This document shows positions 1 to 6,490 of a stretch of DNA of 9,270 bases, piece by piece. The notes under the pieces are model-generated. The model saw only the letters and a list, made by a program, of their open reading frames with translations, did no database searches and was not told the DNA's origin. Both the position numbers and the translations under genes were made by a program. Position 1 is the first letter of the stretch. The number at the start of each line of letters is the position of its first letter. Origin of the DNA: SIAJ01 sp036266155 (GTDB taxonomy: Bacteria > Planctomycetota > Planctomycetia > Gemmatales > Gemmataceae); NCBI GenBank assembly GCA_036266155.1, contig DATANR010000069.1:1-9270 (forward strand), given 5' to 3'.

Positions 1-384
1 GTCATTATCGGGCGGCTTACGCCGCTCCGCTCGCCCTTGGTGGTGCTTACCAAGAGCGATCTCGCGGAGGTAGAATCCGAACACCTGGCAACGAGCGCGA
101 CGACCGGCCACGGCATCGAACAATTGCGTCGCCGCCTTGCCGACCACGCCCGCGAAGCCCGCAAGGCGCCGCTGGCGCCGAGCCTGAGTCGCTGCCGGCA
201 TCATGTCGACAAGGGCCTGACTCATTTGCGCGCGGCCCATCAGGCCGTCTTGTTCGACGACCCGGCGGAAATCCTCGCACTCGAATTGCGCTCCGCGCTC
301 GACCAGATTGGCGAAATGGTCGGCGCCGTTTACACCGACGATTTGCTGGATCGGATCTTCAGTCGGTTCTGCATCGGCAAGTAA
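1..384 (+). CDS. mnmE: MnmE, tRNA modification GTPase (C-terminal part)
   Basis: This is the C-terminal 127 residues of MnmE; the gene begins left of the window. MnmE works with MnmG to install the carboxymethylaminomethyl group on U34 of certain tRNAs. The visible part opens in the GTPase domain. TKSD is the G4 base-specificity motif (usually NKxD), and TSATTGHGI is the G5 SA motif. The C-terminal helical domain follows, and the protein ends in FCIGK, the hallmark MnmE terminus whose conserved cysteine and lysine lie at the active site. The reading frame is open from base 1 to the TAA at 382-384. The next gene starts 39 nt downstream on the same strand. The family assignment is firm from the C-terminal motif; only the missing N-terminal part cannot be judged. 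Confidence 0.93.
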   Translation, partial: VIIGRLTPLRSPLVVLTKSDLAEVESEHLATSATTGHGIEQLRRRLADHAREARKAPLAPSLSRCRHHVDKGLTHLRAAHQAVLFDDPAEILALELRSALDQIGEMVGAVYTDDLLDRIFSRFCIGK

Positions 385-423
385 GATAGGTTAATCGAAC
401 TCCGTTGCGTTTCGTGATGCGCC

Positions 424-1434
424 ATGCAAACCGCGTTGCTGCTCCTGACACTCGCTGCCGACCCGACACGGGCCAAGGTTGACGCCCATGAGAATTACGT
501 CGAGCACGTTTACGACACGAACATCGCGTTCCCGATGATTGCCGTTCGCGGCGGCGTGTTCTATCAGGGCAGCCCGATCTCTGAGCCCGGCCGACATGAC
601 AACGAGGGGCCGCGGCACCGTGTCGAGTTGCGGCCGTTCTGGATGGGCAAGTACGAAGTCACCTGGCCCGAGTTTTATGCATTCATGCGCGAGAAAGACT
701 TCAACATCACGGACAGGCCGCTGCGGCCGGCGCTCAATCCGCGGCAAGCGAAGGCCGATGCCGTCAGCAAGCCGACCAAGCCGTACATCGACGAGACGCA
801 TGGTTTCGGCGACGATCACTACCCCGCCTTCGACATGAGCCATCACGCGGCCATGAAATATTGCGAATGGCTGTCCGCCAAAACGGGGCGCACGTACCGG
901 CTGCCGACCGAAGCCGAGTGGGAGTTCGCTTGCCGGGCCGGCTCGAATGAGATGTACCCGTTTGGCAAGGATGCCGAGCGATTGGATGAATTCGCCTGGT
1001 TCGTCAAGAACTCGGCAACGGCGGAGCACCCCAAGGGCAGCACGCATCCGGTCGGCAAAAAGCGGCCGAACGCGTGGGGCCTGCACGACATGCTCGGCAA
1101 CGTGATGGAGTGGTGCCTGGACGAGTACGACGCTGACTTCTATGACACGTTACCGTGGGATCGGACGCCGCTCGGCCCGGTGAACTTACCCGGCAAGCTG
1201 CAGTACCCGCACGTGGCCCGCGGCGGGTCGTTTCGATCGGTGGCTGCGGATTGCCGCTGTGCCATGCGCGACCGTTCGGTCAAATCGTGGAATGGCTGGG
1301 ACCCCGAGGAACCTCAAAGCATCTGGTGGATCGTGCCGGGCAACCGCGTCGGCTTCCGCGTCGTGCGACCGGTCGACGATTACCCGCTGTTGAAGGGGAT
1401 CAAGTCGGAGGTGGTGAAGGGACATGGTGAATAA
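424..1434 (+). CDS. FGE/SUMF1-fold protein, catalytic cysteines absent
   Basis: This 336-residue protein has the formylglycine-generating-enzyme (sulfatase-modifying factor) fold across about residues 30-325. Family signatures visible are MIAVRGGVFYQGS, a WMGKYEVTW segment, YRLPTEAEWEFACRAG (about 158-173), GLHDMLGNVMEWC (219-231), RGGSF (266-270) and the terminal NRVGFRVVRP. True FGE uses two cysteines just after the GGS motif to bind copper and oxidise a sulfatase cysteine. Here that stretch is RGGSFRSVAADCRCAMR, and the aligned positions are not cysteines; C277 and C279 fall elsewhere. A sulfatase-activating role is therefore unlikely, and a binding or other enzymatic role typical of the wider family is possible. 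The N-terminus has a short hydrophobic run (ALLLLTLAA) without leading basic residues, so it is a weak signal-peptide candidate. ATG at 424 is the first start after an in-frame TGA at 415. No clear ribosome binding site is seen. Confidence 0.85.
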   Translation: MQTALLLLTLAADPTRAKVDAHENYVEHVYDTNIAFPMIAVRGGVFYQGSPISEPGRHDNEGPRHRVELRPFWMGKYEVTWPEFYAFMREKDFNITDRPLRPALNPRQAKADAVSKPTKPYIDETHGFGDDHYPAFDMSHHAAMKYCEWLSAKTGRTYRLPTEAEWEFACRAGSNEMYPFGKDAERLDEFAWFVKNSATAEHPKGSTHPVGKKRPNAWGLHDMLGNVMEWCLDEYDADFYDTLPWDRTPLGPVNLPGKLQYPHVARGGSFRSVAADCRCAMRDRSVKSWNGWDPEEPQSIWWIVPGNRVGFRVVRPVDDYPLLKGIKSEVVKGHGE

Positions 1435-1478
1435 CTGGCCCGACTTGTCCGCGTCCGTCTTCACGGCACAATAACGGC

Positions 1479-3386
1479 ATGGCCCCTCAACGTGTCGCCC
1501 GACTGCAACTATTCATTCTGTGCCTCGCCGTTGCATGTCGAACGACGGTTTACGCTGCCTCGACCTATCTTTGCCTTTCTTTGTTGCAAAACCACGTCTA
1601 TACGGCCTATGCGCCCGGCACTTTGGCGGCGTGGCTCGGTATCTGTTCGATTCCCGCACTCATCCTGACGCCGGTCATTGGGCCGCTCGCTGGTTCACGA
1701 TGGAATCGGACCGTTCATGTCGGCGGCTCGTTTCTGATGCTCCTCGCAATCGCCTGGGCCAACTTTGGAACTGATGTGTCGTGGCTCAGCATTGTCGGGA
1801 TCTTATCGTTGGAACTCGCGTTCTTTGGACCGGCGGTGCTCCGTGTCGCGACGGCGGTAAGCACCGCCGCACGCATATCGGCGACGATGACACGTGTCTG
1901 GATGGTATTGGCCGCGGTCGGCGGTTTCTGGCTGTTCGCTGGCCTGAACTATGTTGTCGGCCGGACTTCGCCCGCGTTCATATTTGGGTTCGCAATCGCC
2001 TCGACGCTCGCCGTACTGGTTGCGACGTGTCGGCCCGTCGAAACCGTCTCCTTGGCACAGGGATTCATCAAACCGTTTGTGGCCGGCGTGCGGGAGGCAT
2101 TGGCACATCGTCGGGCTCGACACGCGTTGGTTGGGCTATGGCTTTGGGGTTTTGTCGCGTTGACCGTGATTGCGAGTCTGTTTCGGGCCGAAGCGTATTT
2201 GGAAGTAGTGCGGCAGAATGAATTGATGCGACAACTTCAGGTATGTTGGCTTCGCGCACCAGACGATTGGATCGATCTCACGAATTGGCGTTTCGCCTCG
2301 GCAATCGGTGTTGGAGTTTTGGCGACATCGATCGGTCGTCATACGTACCGCCACGCGGGCTTCGTGCTCTATGCTGCGCCATCCACCGCCGCCGCTTTAC
2401 TTTGGCTACGCTTTGGCGAAGCGTCGAGCGGTCCCTTAATGCTCATCGGTCTCGCACTCGGGTTCGCGATCTCACCACTGGTCAACTACTATTTCACGTG
2501 GACGTCTGCGAAACAGCATGGCGTGGCAGCCGCGCTCGTCGTGGCCGGTTGGAGTGCCGTGGCAATCGTGTTGGCAATTCTTGTCGTGAACTTCGGCGAC
2601 GATCCCATTGCAGTCCCGCCGCGATTGCCGTTTCTCAATATTCTGCTCGCCGTGACCGCCTTCGCCTTCGTCGCCGGCTTCGCCTCGTTCTTCCGGCCCG
2701 CGATGGAGCTGACACTGGAAATGTTCTTCTGGCCGATCTATCGCATACGATCGTCTGGGCCGGGAATTGCGAATCTTCCCGAACGCGGCCCGTACATCGT
2801 GATCGGCAATCACGCCGCGTGGTTCGATCCGCTGTTCTTCGCCAAGATACTGCCGACGCCGATCGTGCCGATGATGATCAGCAAGTTCTACGATGTGCCC
2901 GTCATTTCCTGGATCATGCGCCATGTCATTGGCACGATTCGCGTGCCGGACAAGGCCGTCCGCCACGAGGCCCCGGAGTTGAAGGAGGCCGTCGCTGCTC
3001 TCGATCGCGGCGAATGCGTGGTCGTCTTTCCCGAGGGTTATTTGCGCCGCAAGGAAGAAGTGCCGCTCAAACGCTTCGGCCGCGGCATCTGGCAAATCCT
3101 CAAGGATCGGCCGCAGACGCCGGTGTTCGCTTGCTGGATCGAGGGCACCTGGGGCAGCTACCTGTCGCATCGTGGCGGACCGCCGACCAAGGGCAAGCGG
3201 ATCGATTTTTGGCGTTCGATTCGCATCGGCGTCGTCGGCCCGGTTCCAATTGAACCGAAGATGCTCGACGATCACATGGCAACAAGATTGTTTCTCATGC
3301 GGCAAGTCTCGGAAGCGCGCCGGCCGTTGGGGTTGGAACCGCTGGCGTTGCCAGCCGAGACCGATGCGGAAGGAGACAACGCATGA
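1479..3386 (+). CDS. MFS/LplT-like transporter fused to PlsC-type acyltransferase
   Basis: This 635-residue fusion has an N-terminal half (about 1-415) of roughly ten to twelve hydrophobic helices with MFS character, resembling lysophospholipid transporters. A polar insert of about 45 residues starts near residue 236 (RAEAYLEVVRQNEL onward). The C-terminal half (about 415-615) is a 1-acyl-glycerophosphate/lysophospholipid acyltransferase: NHAAWFD gives the HX4D catalytic motif (H445, D450), and FPEG at 517-520 is the substrate-binding motif. In E. coli, LplT flips lysophospholipids and Aas re-acylates them; here a transporter half is joined to an acyltransferase, but the acyl-ACP synthetase (AMP-binding) domain of Aas is absent. 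The MFS motif A region reads GPLAGSRWNR (68-77), lacking the usual Asp. The likely role is membrane lysophospholipid recycling or phospholipid synthesis. The stop overlaps the ybeY start. The acyltransferase call is strong; the transport activity is inferred. Confidence 0.87.
   Translation: MAPQRVARLQLFILCLAVACRTTVYAASTYLCLSLLQNHVYTAYAPGTLAAWLGICSIPALILTPVIGPLAGSRWNRTVHVGGSFLMLLAIAWANFGTDVSWLSIVGILSLELAFFGPAVLRVATAVSTAARISATMTRVWMVLAAVGGFWLFAGLNYVVGRTSPAFIFGFAIASTLAVLVATCRPVETVSLAQGFIKPFVAGVREALAHRRARHALVGLWLWGFVALTVIASLFRAEAYLEVVRQNELMRQLQVCWLRAPDDWIDLTNWRFASAIGVGVLATSIGRHTYRHAGFVLYAAPSTAAALLWLRFGEASSGPLMLIGLALGFAISPLVNYYFTWTSAKQHGVAAALVVAGWSAVAIVLAILVVNFGDDPIAVPPRLPFLNILLAVTAFAFVAGFASFFRPAMELTLEMFFWPIYRIRSSGPGIANLPERGPYIVIGNHAAWFDPLFFAKILPTPIVPMMISKFYDVPVISWIMRHVIGTIRVPDKAVRHEAPELKEAVAALDRGECVVVFPEGYLRRKEEVPLKRFGRGIWQILKDRPQTPVFACWIEGTWGSYLSHRGGPPTKGKRIDFWRSIRIGVVGPVPIEPKMLDDHMATRLFLMRQVSEARRPLGLEPLALPAETDAEGDNA
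3370..3376 (+). promoter_or_regulatory. Ribosome binding site of ybeY
   Basis: AAGGAGA lies 6 nt before the ATG at 3383, inside the 3' end of the fusion gene. This strong Shine-Dalgarno match fixes the ybeY start and suggests independent loading of ribosomes despite the 4-nt ATGA overlap. Confidence 0.75.
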
Positions 3387-3823
3387 TCGGCGTTTCCGTT
3401 GCGAGCCCGCAGGAGTTGGTCGCGCTCGAATATCAGCGGCTCAAAGATTGTGCTCGGGCAGTGCTTGCGGGCGAAGGCGTGACCGAGGCAAAGATCGTGC
3501 TCGCGTTCGTCGACGATGCGACGATCGCAGGATTGAATAAGCGGTTTCTCGAACACGAGGGGCCGACGGACGTGATCACCTTCCCATACAGTGGTAAGGC
3601 GAAGAAACTCGAAGGCGAGGTTGTGATCGGCGTTGAAGTGGCGACCCGTGAAGCGGCCGAGCGCGGCCATGACGTGAATATGGAACTGTGCCTCTACGTC
3701 ATACACGGCATCCTGCATCTGTGCGGTTACGACGACCGCAGCAAGAAGGACGCGGCCGAGATGCGCGTGAAAGAACGGGTCTACCTGCGACAATTGAATT
3801 TGCCCGACATTGTGGACGAGTGA
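3383..3823 (+). CDS. ybeY: Endoribonuclease YbeY (rRNA maturation factor)
   Basis: This 146-residue protein, of normal family length, is the metal-dependent RNase YbeY, which takes part in 16S rRNA 3'-end maturation and late 70S quality control. The signature is HGILHLCGYDD at 108-118: H108 and H112 are zinc ligands, while the third ligand of the usual HX3HX5H pattern is Asp at 118. Upstream, LNKRFLEHEGPTDVITFPY is the conserved family stretch. The ATG overlaps the previous stop as ATGA and has a strong ribosome binding site, so the gene is translationally coupled with the acyltransferase fusion. The rhodanese gene follows after 1 nt. The His-to-Asp change keeps a metal-liganding side chain and occurs in other YbeY proteins, so activity is expected. 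Confidence 0.94.
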   Translation: MIGVSVASPQELVALEYQRLKDCARAVLAGEGVTEAKIVLAFVDDATIAGLNKRFLEHEGPTDVITFPYSGKAKKLEGEVVIGVEVATREAAERGHDVNMELCLYVIHGILHLCGYDDRSKKDAAEMRVKERVYLRQLNLPDIVDE

Positions 3824-3824
3824 C

Positions 3825-4151
3825 ATGCCTCGACAAATGCATCCGAAGACGCTGGCGAGCAAGCGTGCGGCTGACGAACCCGTCTATTTGATCGACGTTC
3901 GCGAGCCGTATGAGCACGCCTTCTGTTCTTTACCCGACAGCGTGCTGATCCCGCTCGGCGAACTACAGGACCGGCTGCACGAACTCGATCCGCCGACCGG
4001 CGCAGCCATTGTTGTTTATTGCCATCATGGCGTCCGCAGCCTCTCCGGCGCCGCCATTCTGGAGGCGAATGGCATTCCTGAGGCTTTTTCGCTCTCGGGC
4101 GGCATCGAGGCCTGGAGTGTGCTCGTCGACGCGACCGTGCCGCGGTATTGA
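3825..4151 (+). CDS. Single-domain rhodanese (sulfurtransferase)
   Basis: This 108-residue protein is one rhodanese domain. YLIDVREPYEHAF near the N-terminus is the CH2A-type motif, and VVYCHHGVRS carries the active-site loop with catalytic C66 (C-H-H-G-V-R). LSGGIEAW near the end is the conserved domain terminus. Such proteins carry sulfur as a persulfide on the loop cysteine; the acceptor is not evident here. The ATG at 3825 follows the ybeY TGA by one base, with a modest purine-rich GGACGAG at 3814-3820. A TTG at 3810 would add five residues and overlap ybeY, and is less likely. There is no signal peptide, so a cytoplasmic location is expected. It is the last gene of the left plus-strand block. 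Confidence 0.9.
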   Translation: MPRQMHPKTLASKRAADEPVYLIDVREPYEHAFCSLPDSVLIPLGELQDRLHELDPPTGAAIVVYCHHGVRSLSGAAILEANGIPEAFSLSGGIEAWSVLVDATVPRY

Positions 4152-4294
4152 TGTATCGGCACCGTCGGACACAGGTAGTCCCAACGGAGCGCGACGGCTA
4201 CCACTTTTCTAAAGCCCTCTGGCACCACTTTTCGCCTTCTCATAATTGGCGCAAACGCTGTTCCACCAGGTGGATGTGTTGATTCTTCGAGTCA

Positions 4295-4328
4295 AAGAGC
4301 GCCAGACCCATTACCCGCTGGCGCTCTT
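4295..4328. terminator. 11-bp hairpin between convergent genes, possible bidirectional terminator
   Basis: AAGAGCGCCAG (4295-4305) pairs perfectly with CTGGCGCTCTT (4318-4328) around a 12-nt loop. The stem is GC-rich in the middle and lies where two transcription units converge. T-tracts are short on both strands (TT then C on plus, TTT then GAC on minus), so classical intrinsic termination would be weak. The placement is the main argument for a terminator role. Confidence 0.5.
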
Positions 4329-4355
4329 CGTGGCGCTCTTTGATTGGCGCTCTTT
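4319..4355 (+). repeat. Three tandem copies of TGGCGCTCTT
   Basis: TGGCGCTCTT occurs at 4319-4328, 4331-4340 and 4345-4354; the last two are followed by another T. The spacers are 2 and 4 nt. All three copies are complementary to the single AAGAGCGCCA at 4295-4304, so alternative stems with loops of about 14, 26 and 40 nt are possible. This may be slippage duplication of a terminator arm or a structured element. Confidence 0.75.
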
Positions 4356-4409
4356 GGATGCGCGGTGAAATGCAATCGGGTGTCTGGCCTCCGCAGGCAG
4401 CTCCCGTGA

Positions 4410-5222
4410 TCACGCCGACCGCTCGCGTTCGCGGTTGGCAACGAACATCCAATACAGCAGCGTCTTGATTTCGAACGGCTTCATATCAGGCCGGAGCGAC
4501 AACAATCGCGCCGCGATGCCGGCGAGGTGCGGTGTCGCCCAGCTTGTGGCCGGCTCACGGGCGAATGGGCCCAGGTAGCCGCGGCCGTGAGCTTGAAACT
4601 CGATCGTGTCGCGGAGTTGGTACGCAAAGCCGAGCGGGTCGTCGAACAAGCCCTTATCCACGGAAATCAGCGGCGGAGCGAATGCGGCGGGATAACTCCG
4701 CATGATGGGGTGTTCGTTGTGCGCGGCTGCGAAGATAAGCACGTCCTTGTAGTAGCCTTCTTCAATCGCACGCAAGAACTGATGGCGCTTCGGCAATTGC
4801 TGCAGTTTCGCCTCCGGTACGCCGAGCGATAGGTTGACGATCTTGCATTTCCAGATGTCGATCGCGTGTTGCAAAGCGCGAATGACGGTGTCGACCTCGC
4901 TGGTGCCCGTGGGACCAAAGACGTCAGCGGAGAAAATCTTCACGCGTGGCGCGACGGTGAGCAGGATGTCCGCAACCGTGGTCCCGTGCGGACTTGACTG
5001 GTGGCCCGTGTACGGCTGCGGCTGCAACGAGTCGTTGCGGAAGATCGCACCCTCAATGGGGTGTATCGCATCGCCATACTTGTTGGCAAGGACTGAGCGT
5101 TCGACGCCGCTGTCGATCAATCCGATGGAAACGCCTTCGCCGGTGGCTCGCGGATCGCGGAGCAGCCGCTCGGGGGTCAGCAGGCGGAAGATGTCGTCGA
5201 ACACGGTTTCGGCCCCGGTCAC
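4410..5222 (-). CDS. Subtilisin-family (S8) serine protease, cytoplasmic type
   Basis: This 270-residue peptidase has a complete S8 triad: Asp37 in GLIDSGVE, His79 in PHGTTVADIL, and Ser227 in ATSWATPHLAG. Asn169 (AAAHNEHP) is the likely oxyanion-hole residue, in a context that differs from the usual AAGNxG. IVNLSLG (128-134) is the conserved substrate-binding strand. There is no signal peptide and only about 30 residues before the catalytic Asp, too few for the usual inhibitory I9 propeptide, so it is probably made active in the cytoplasm or held in check by another protein. The GTG start at 5222 has GAGGGA 6 nt upstream and lies 10 nt after the response-regulator stop, so the two genes are almost certainly co-expressed. 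The substrate is unknown. A proteolytic output of the upstream regulator is an inference from the gene order. Confidence 0.9.
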   Translation of the reverse strand: MTGAETVFDDIFRLLTPERLLRDPRATGEGVSIGLIDSGVERSVLANKYGDAIHPIEGAIFRNDSLQPQPYTGHQSSPHGTTVADILLTVAPRVKIFSADVFGPTGTSEVDTVIRALQHAIDIWKCKIVNLSLGVPEAKLQQLPKRHQFLRAIEEGYYKDVLIFAAAHNEHPIMRSYPAAFAPPLISVDKGLFDDPLGFAYQLRDTIEFQAHGRGYLGPFAREPATSWATPHLAGIAARLLSLRPDMKPFEIKTLLYWMFVANRERERSA

Positions 5223-5228
5223 GGGCGG

Positions 5229-5234
5229 TCCCTC
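5229..5234 (-). promoter_or_regulatory. Ribosome binding site of the S8 protease gene
   Basis: On the minus strand GAGGGA overlaps the TGA stop of the response-regulator gene and sits 6 nt before the GTG start codon. It supports the GTG start and implies translational coupling of regulator and protease. Confidence 0.6.
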
Positions 5235-6465
5235 ACCCGTTCATGTTGCCCGAGGTTTCGTCCAGCAATTCACGCACGCTCTGCACGAGTCGAACGCAGT
5301 GCCGCACGGCCGTCGGTCCGTGCCGCACCGCCAGTTCACGGACTGCTTCGGCCAGCTCCAGCGATGTCTTCGCGTCAACCACCGCGTTCGCGGATGCATC
5401 CAAGCCGGCCCGTAGTTGATCCATCACGGCGGCCGGCAGCGGCGTCTGCAGCGTATCTGCGCGCTCGGCCGGCAACACGACAGATACTTGTTCGCTCGCC
5501 TTGAGTGCCGCCTCGACGGCGCCGATGAGCACCTGCTGCGTTTGTCGTTCGGCCACCGCCTGGCGCAATAGTTCCGTGCTGAAATCGGCCGCAGCATCGA
5601 CAAACTTGCGATCGGCGGCAGTGAATCCGCCAGGCTTATCGAACAATTCAAGAACGACATGGATTCCCGGCGCGACCGGCACTGGGGCCGCCAGGATTGA
5701 CTGACGATTACGTTCGAACGACTGCAACTCGACGGCGCCAAGCGACCCCAGATCGGCCGCGTTCATGGCACACGGCTCATTCATGCTGAGGACGGTCGCG
5801 GCAAGGGAGCGATTGAACGGCACCGTCGGCACCGGCAACGGCTTGCCGTCCGGAGCAAACGCGAGAAATCGCTCGGTGCCATCTGGTGCGACGGCCCGGC
5901 CGAGAAACACGCCGTCGGTTGAGCCTGTGGTCCGGATGAGGAAGCGGAACAGATTGCGCACCGCATCCGGCAGTGGTACCGGATCGTTCATTGCGGTCGC
6001 CGAGCGCACGAGCGGCAGAATCTTCTCAACCGACTCGCGGAATTGACGCAAACCCTCGGTCACTTGTCGATGTAGCTTCGCCGGAATGATCCGTTCCAGT
6101 TGCTTGCGCACGGCTTGAAGAAATGACTCCCGCGTCAGGTCCTGGTTCTTGTCCAGGTAATCGCGGACGCCCATCCGCAGGGCTTCGAGCGGCGTCGCCT
6201 GATGCGCAAACCCGGTTACCAGAATGGCGATGATGTCCGGATGGAACTCAGCCAGATCTTCGAGCAGCCGTAGCCCGTCGGAGCCGGTGCCCAGGTTCCA
6301 ATCGAGCACGGCCAGATCGACGGAATGCGTATTGGCGAACAACAGTGCGGATTCGGCATCCGGCACGGCATGGACGTCGACGCTCAAGCCGGAGGTGCGT
6401 AGCCAGTCGAGGAACGTCTTGCGGACCGGTTCCTCGTCGTCGACGATCAAGATGGTTTCGGGCAT
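5233..6465 (-). CDS. Response regulator: receiver plus GAF-like domain, no DNA-binding domain
   Basis: This 410-residue protein begins with a full CheY-type receiver (about 1-120): acidic pair D9/D10 in LIVDDEE, phospho-acceptor D55 in VLDWNLG, switch Thr84 (LVTGF) and Lys106 (YLDKN). A helical linker (about 110-165) leads to a GAF-like region (about 168-303), inferred from its length, alternating strands and the FTAADRKFVDAAADF-type final helix. The last 100 residues are helical and match nothing I recognise. No HTH, GGDEF, EAL or HD output motif is visible, so it may act by protein contact. A cognate histidine kinase is not in the window. The ATG at 6465 starts directly at the receiver; an in-frame TTG at 6480 would add five residues. 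It lies 25 nt after prmC and 10 nt before the protease gene, probably in one operon. Confidence 0.88.
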   Translation of the reverse strand: MPETILIVDDEEPVRKTFLDWLRTSGLSVDVHAVPDAESALLFANTHSVDLAVLDWNLGTGSDGLRLLEDLAEFHPDIIAILVTGFAHQATPLEALRMGVRDYLDKNQDLTRESFLQAVRKQLERIIPAKLHRQVTEGLRQFRESVEKILPLVRSATAMNDPVPLPDAVRNLFRFLIRTTGSTDGVFLGRAVAPDGTERFLAFAPDGKPLPVPTVPFNRSLAATVLSMNEPCAMNAADLGSLGAVELQSFERNRQSILAAPVPVAPGIHVVLELFDKPGGFTAADRKFVDAAADFSTELLRQAVAERQTQQVLIGAVEAALKASEQVSVVLPAERADTLQTPLPAAVMDQLRAGLDASANAVVDAKTSLELAEAVRELAVRHGPTAVRHCVRLVQSVRELLDETSGNMNG

Positions 6466-6490
6466 AAGCGCGAATTCCAAGATTCAAGTT

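Larger units (their letters stand above)
4152..4409. other. Convergent intergenic gap with no credible gene
   Basis: These 258 nt separate the end of the rhodanese gene (plus) from the end of the S8 protease gene (minus). The short open frames crossing it show no family signature. The gap holds a direct repeat, ACCACTTTTC (4200-4209 and 4224-4233), a small perfect palindrome, TCCACCAGGTGGA (4262-4274), and the hairpin with tandem arms described separately. It probably serves to end transcription from both sides. Confidence 0.6.

Noticed and set aside
391..1086. 231-codon minus-strand frame opposite the FGE-fold gene
   Set aside because: The plus-strand frame contains multiple FGE-family motifs in order; the antisense frame contains none.
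2243..3253. 336-codon plus-strand frame inside the MFS-acyltransferase gene
   Set aside because: It is Arg-rich, shows no motif, and overlaps the frame that carries the HX4D and FPEG motifs. It is a shadow of the real gene.
2472..3305. 277-codon minus-strand frame under the acyltransferase half
   Set aside because: The His/Arg/Asp-rich composition is typical of antisense shadows; there is no family motif, and the plus-strand domain is clear.
4262..4274. TCCACCAGGTGGA palindrome as an operator
   Set aside because: It is only 13 nt, lies between convergent gene ends rather than near a promoter, and could easily occur by chance.
4319..4355. Short tandem repeats considered as a CRISPR array
   Set aside because: Units are 10 nt with 2-4 nt spacers, far below CRISPR repeat and spacer sizes, and no cas gene is present.
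4240..4452. 70-codon minus-strand frame across the convergent gap
   Set aside because: It overlaps the protease C-terminus in another frame, contains the tandem repeat region, and has no recognisable motif.
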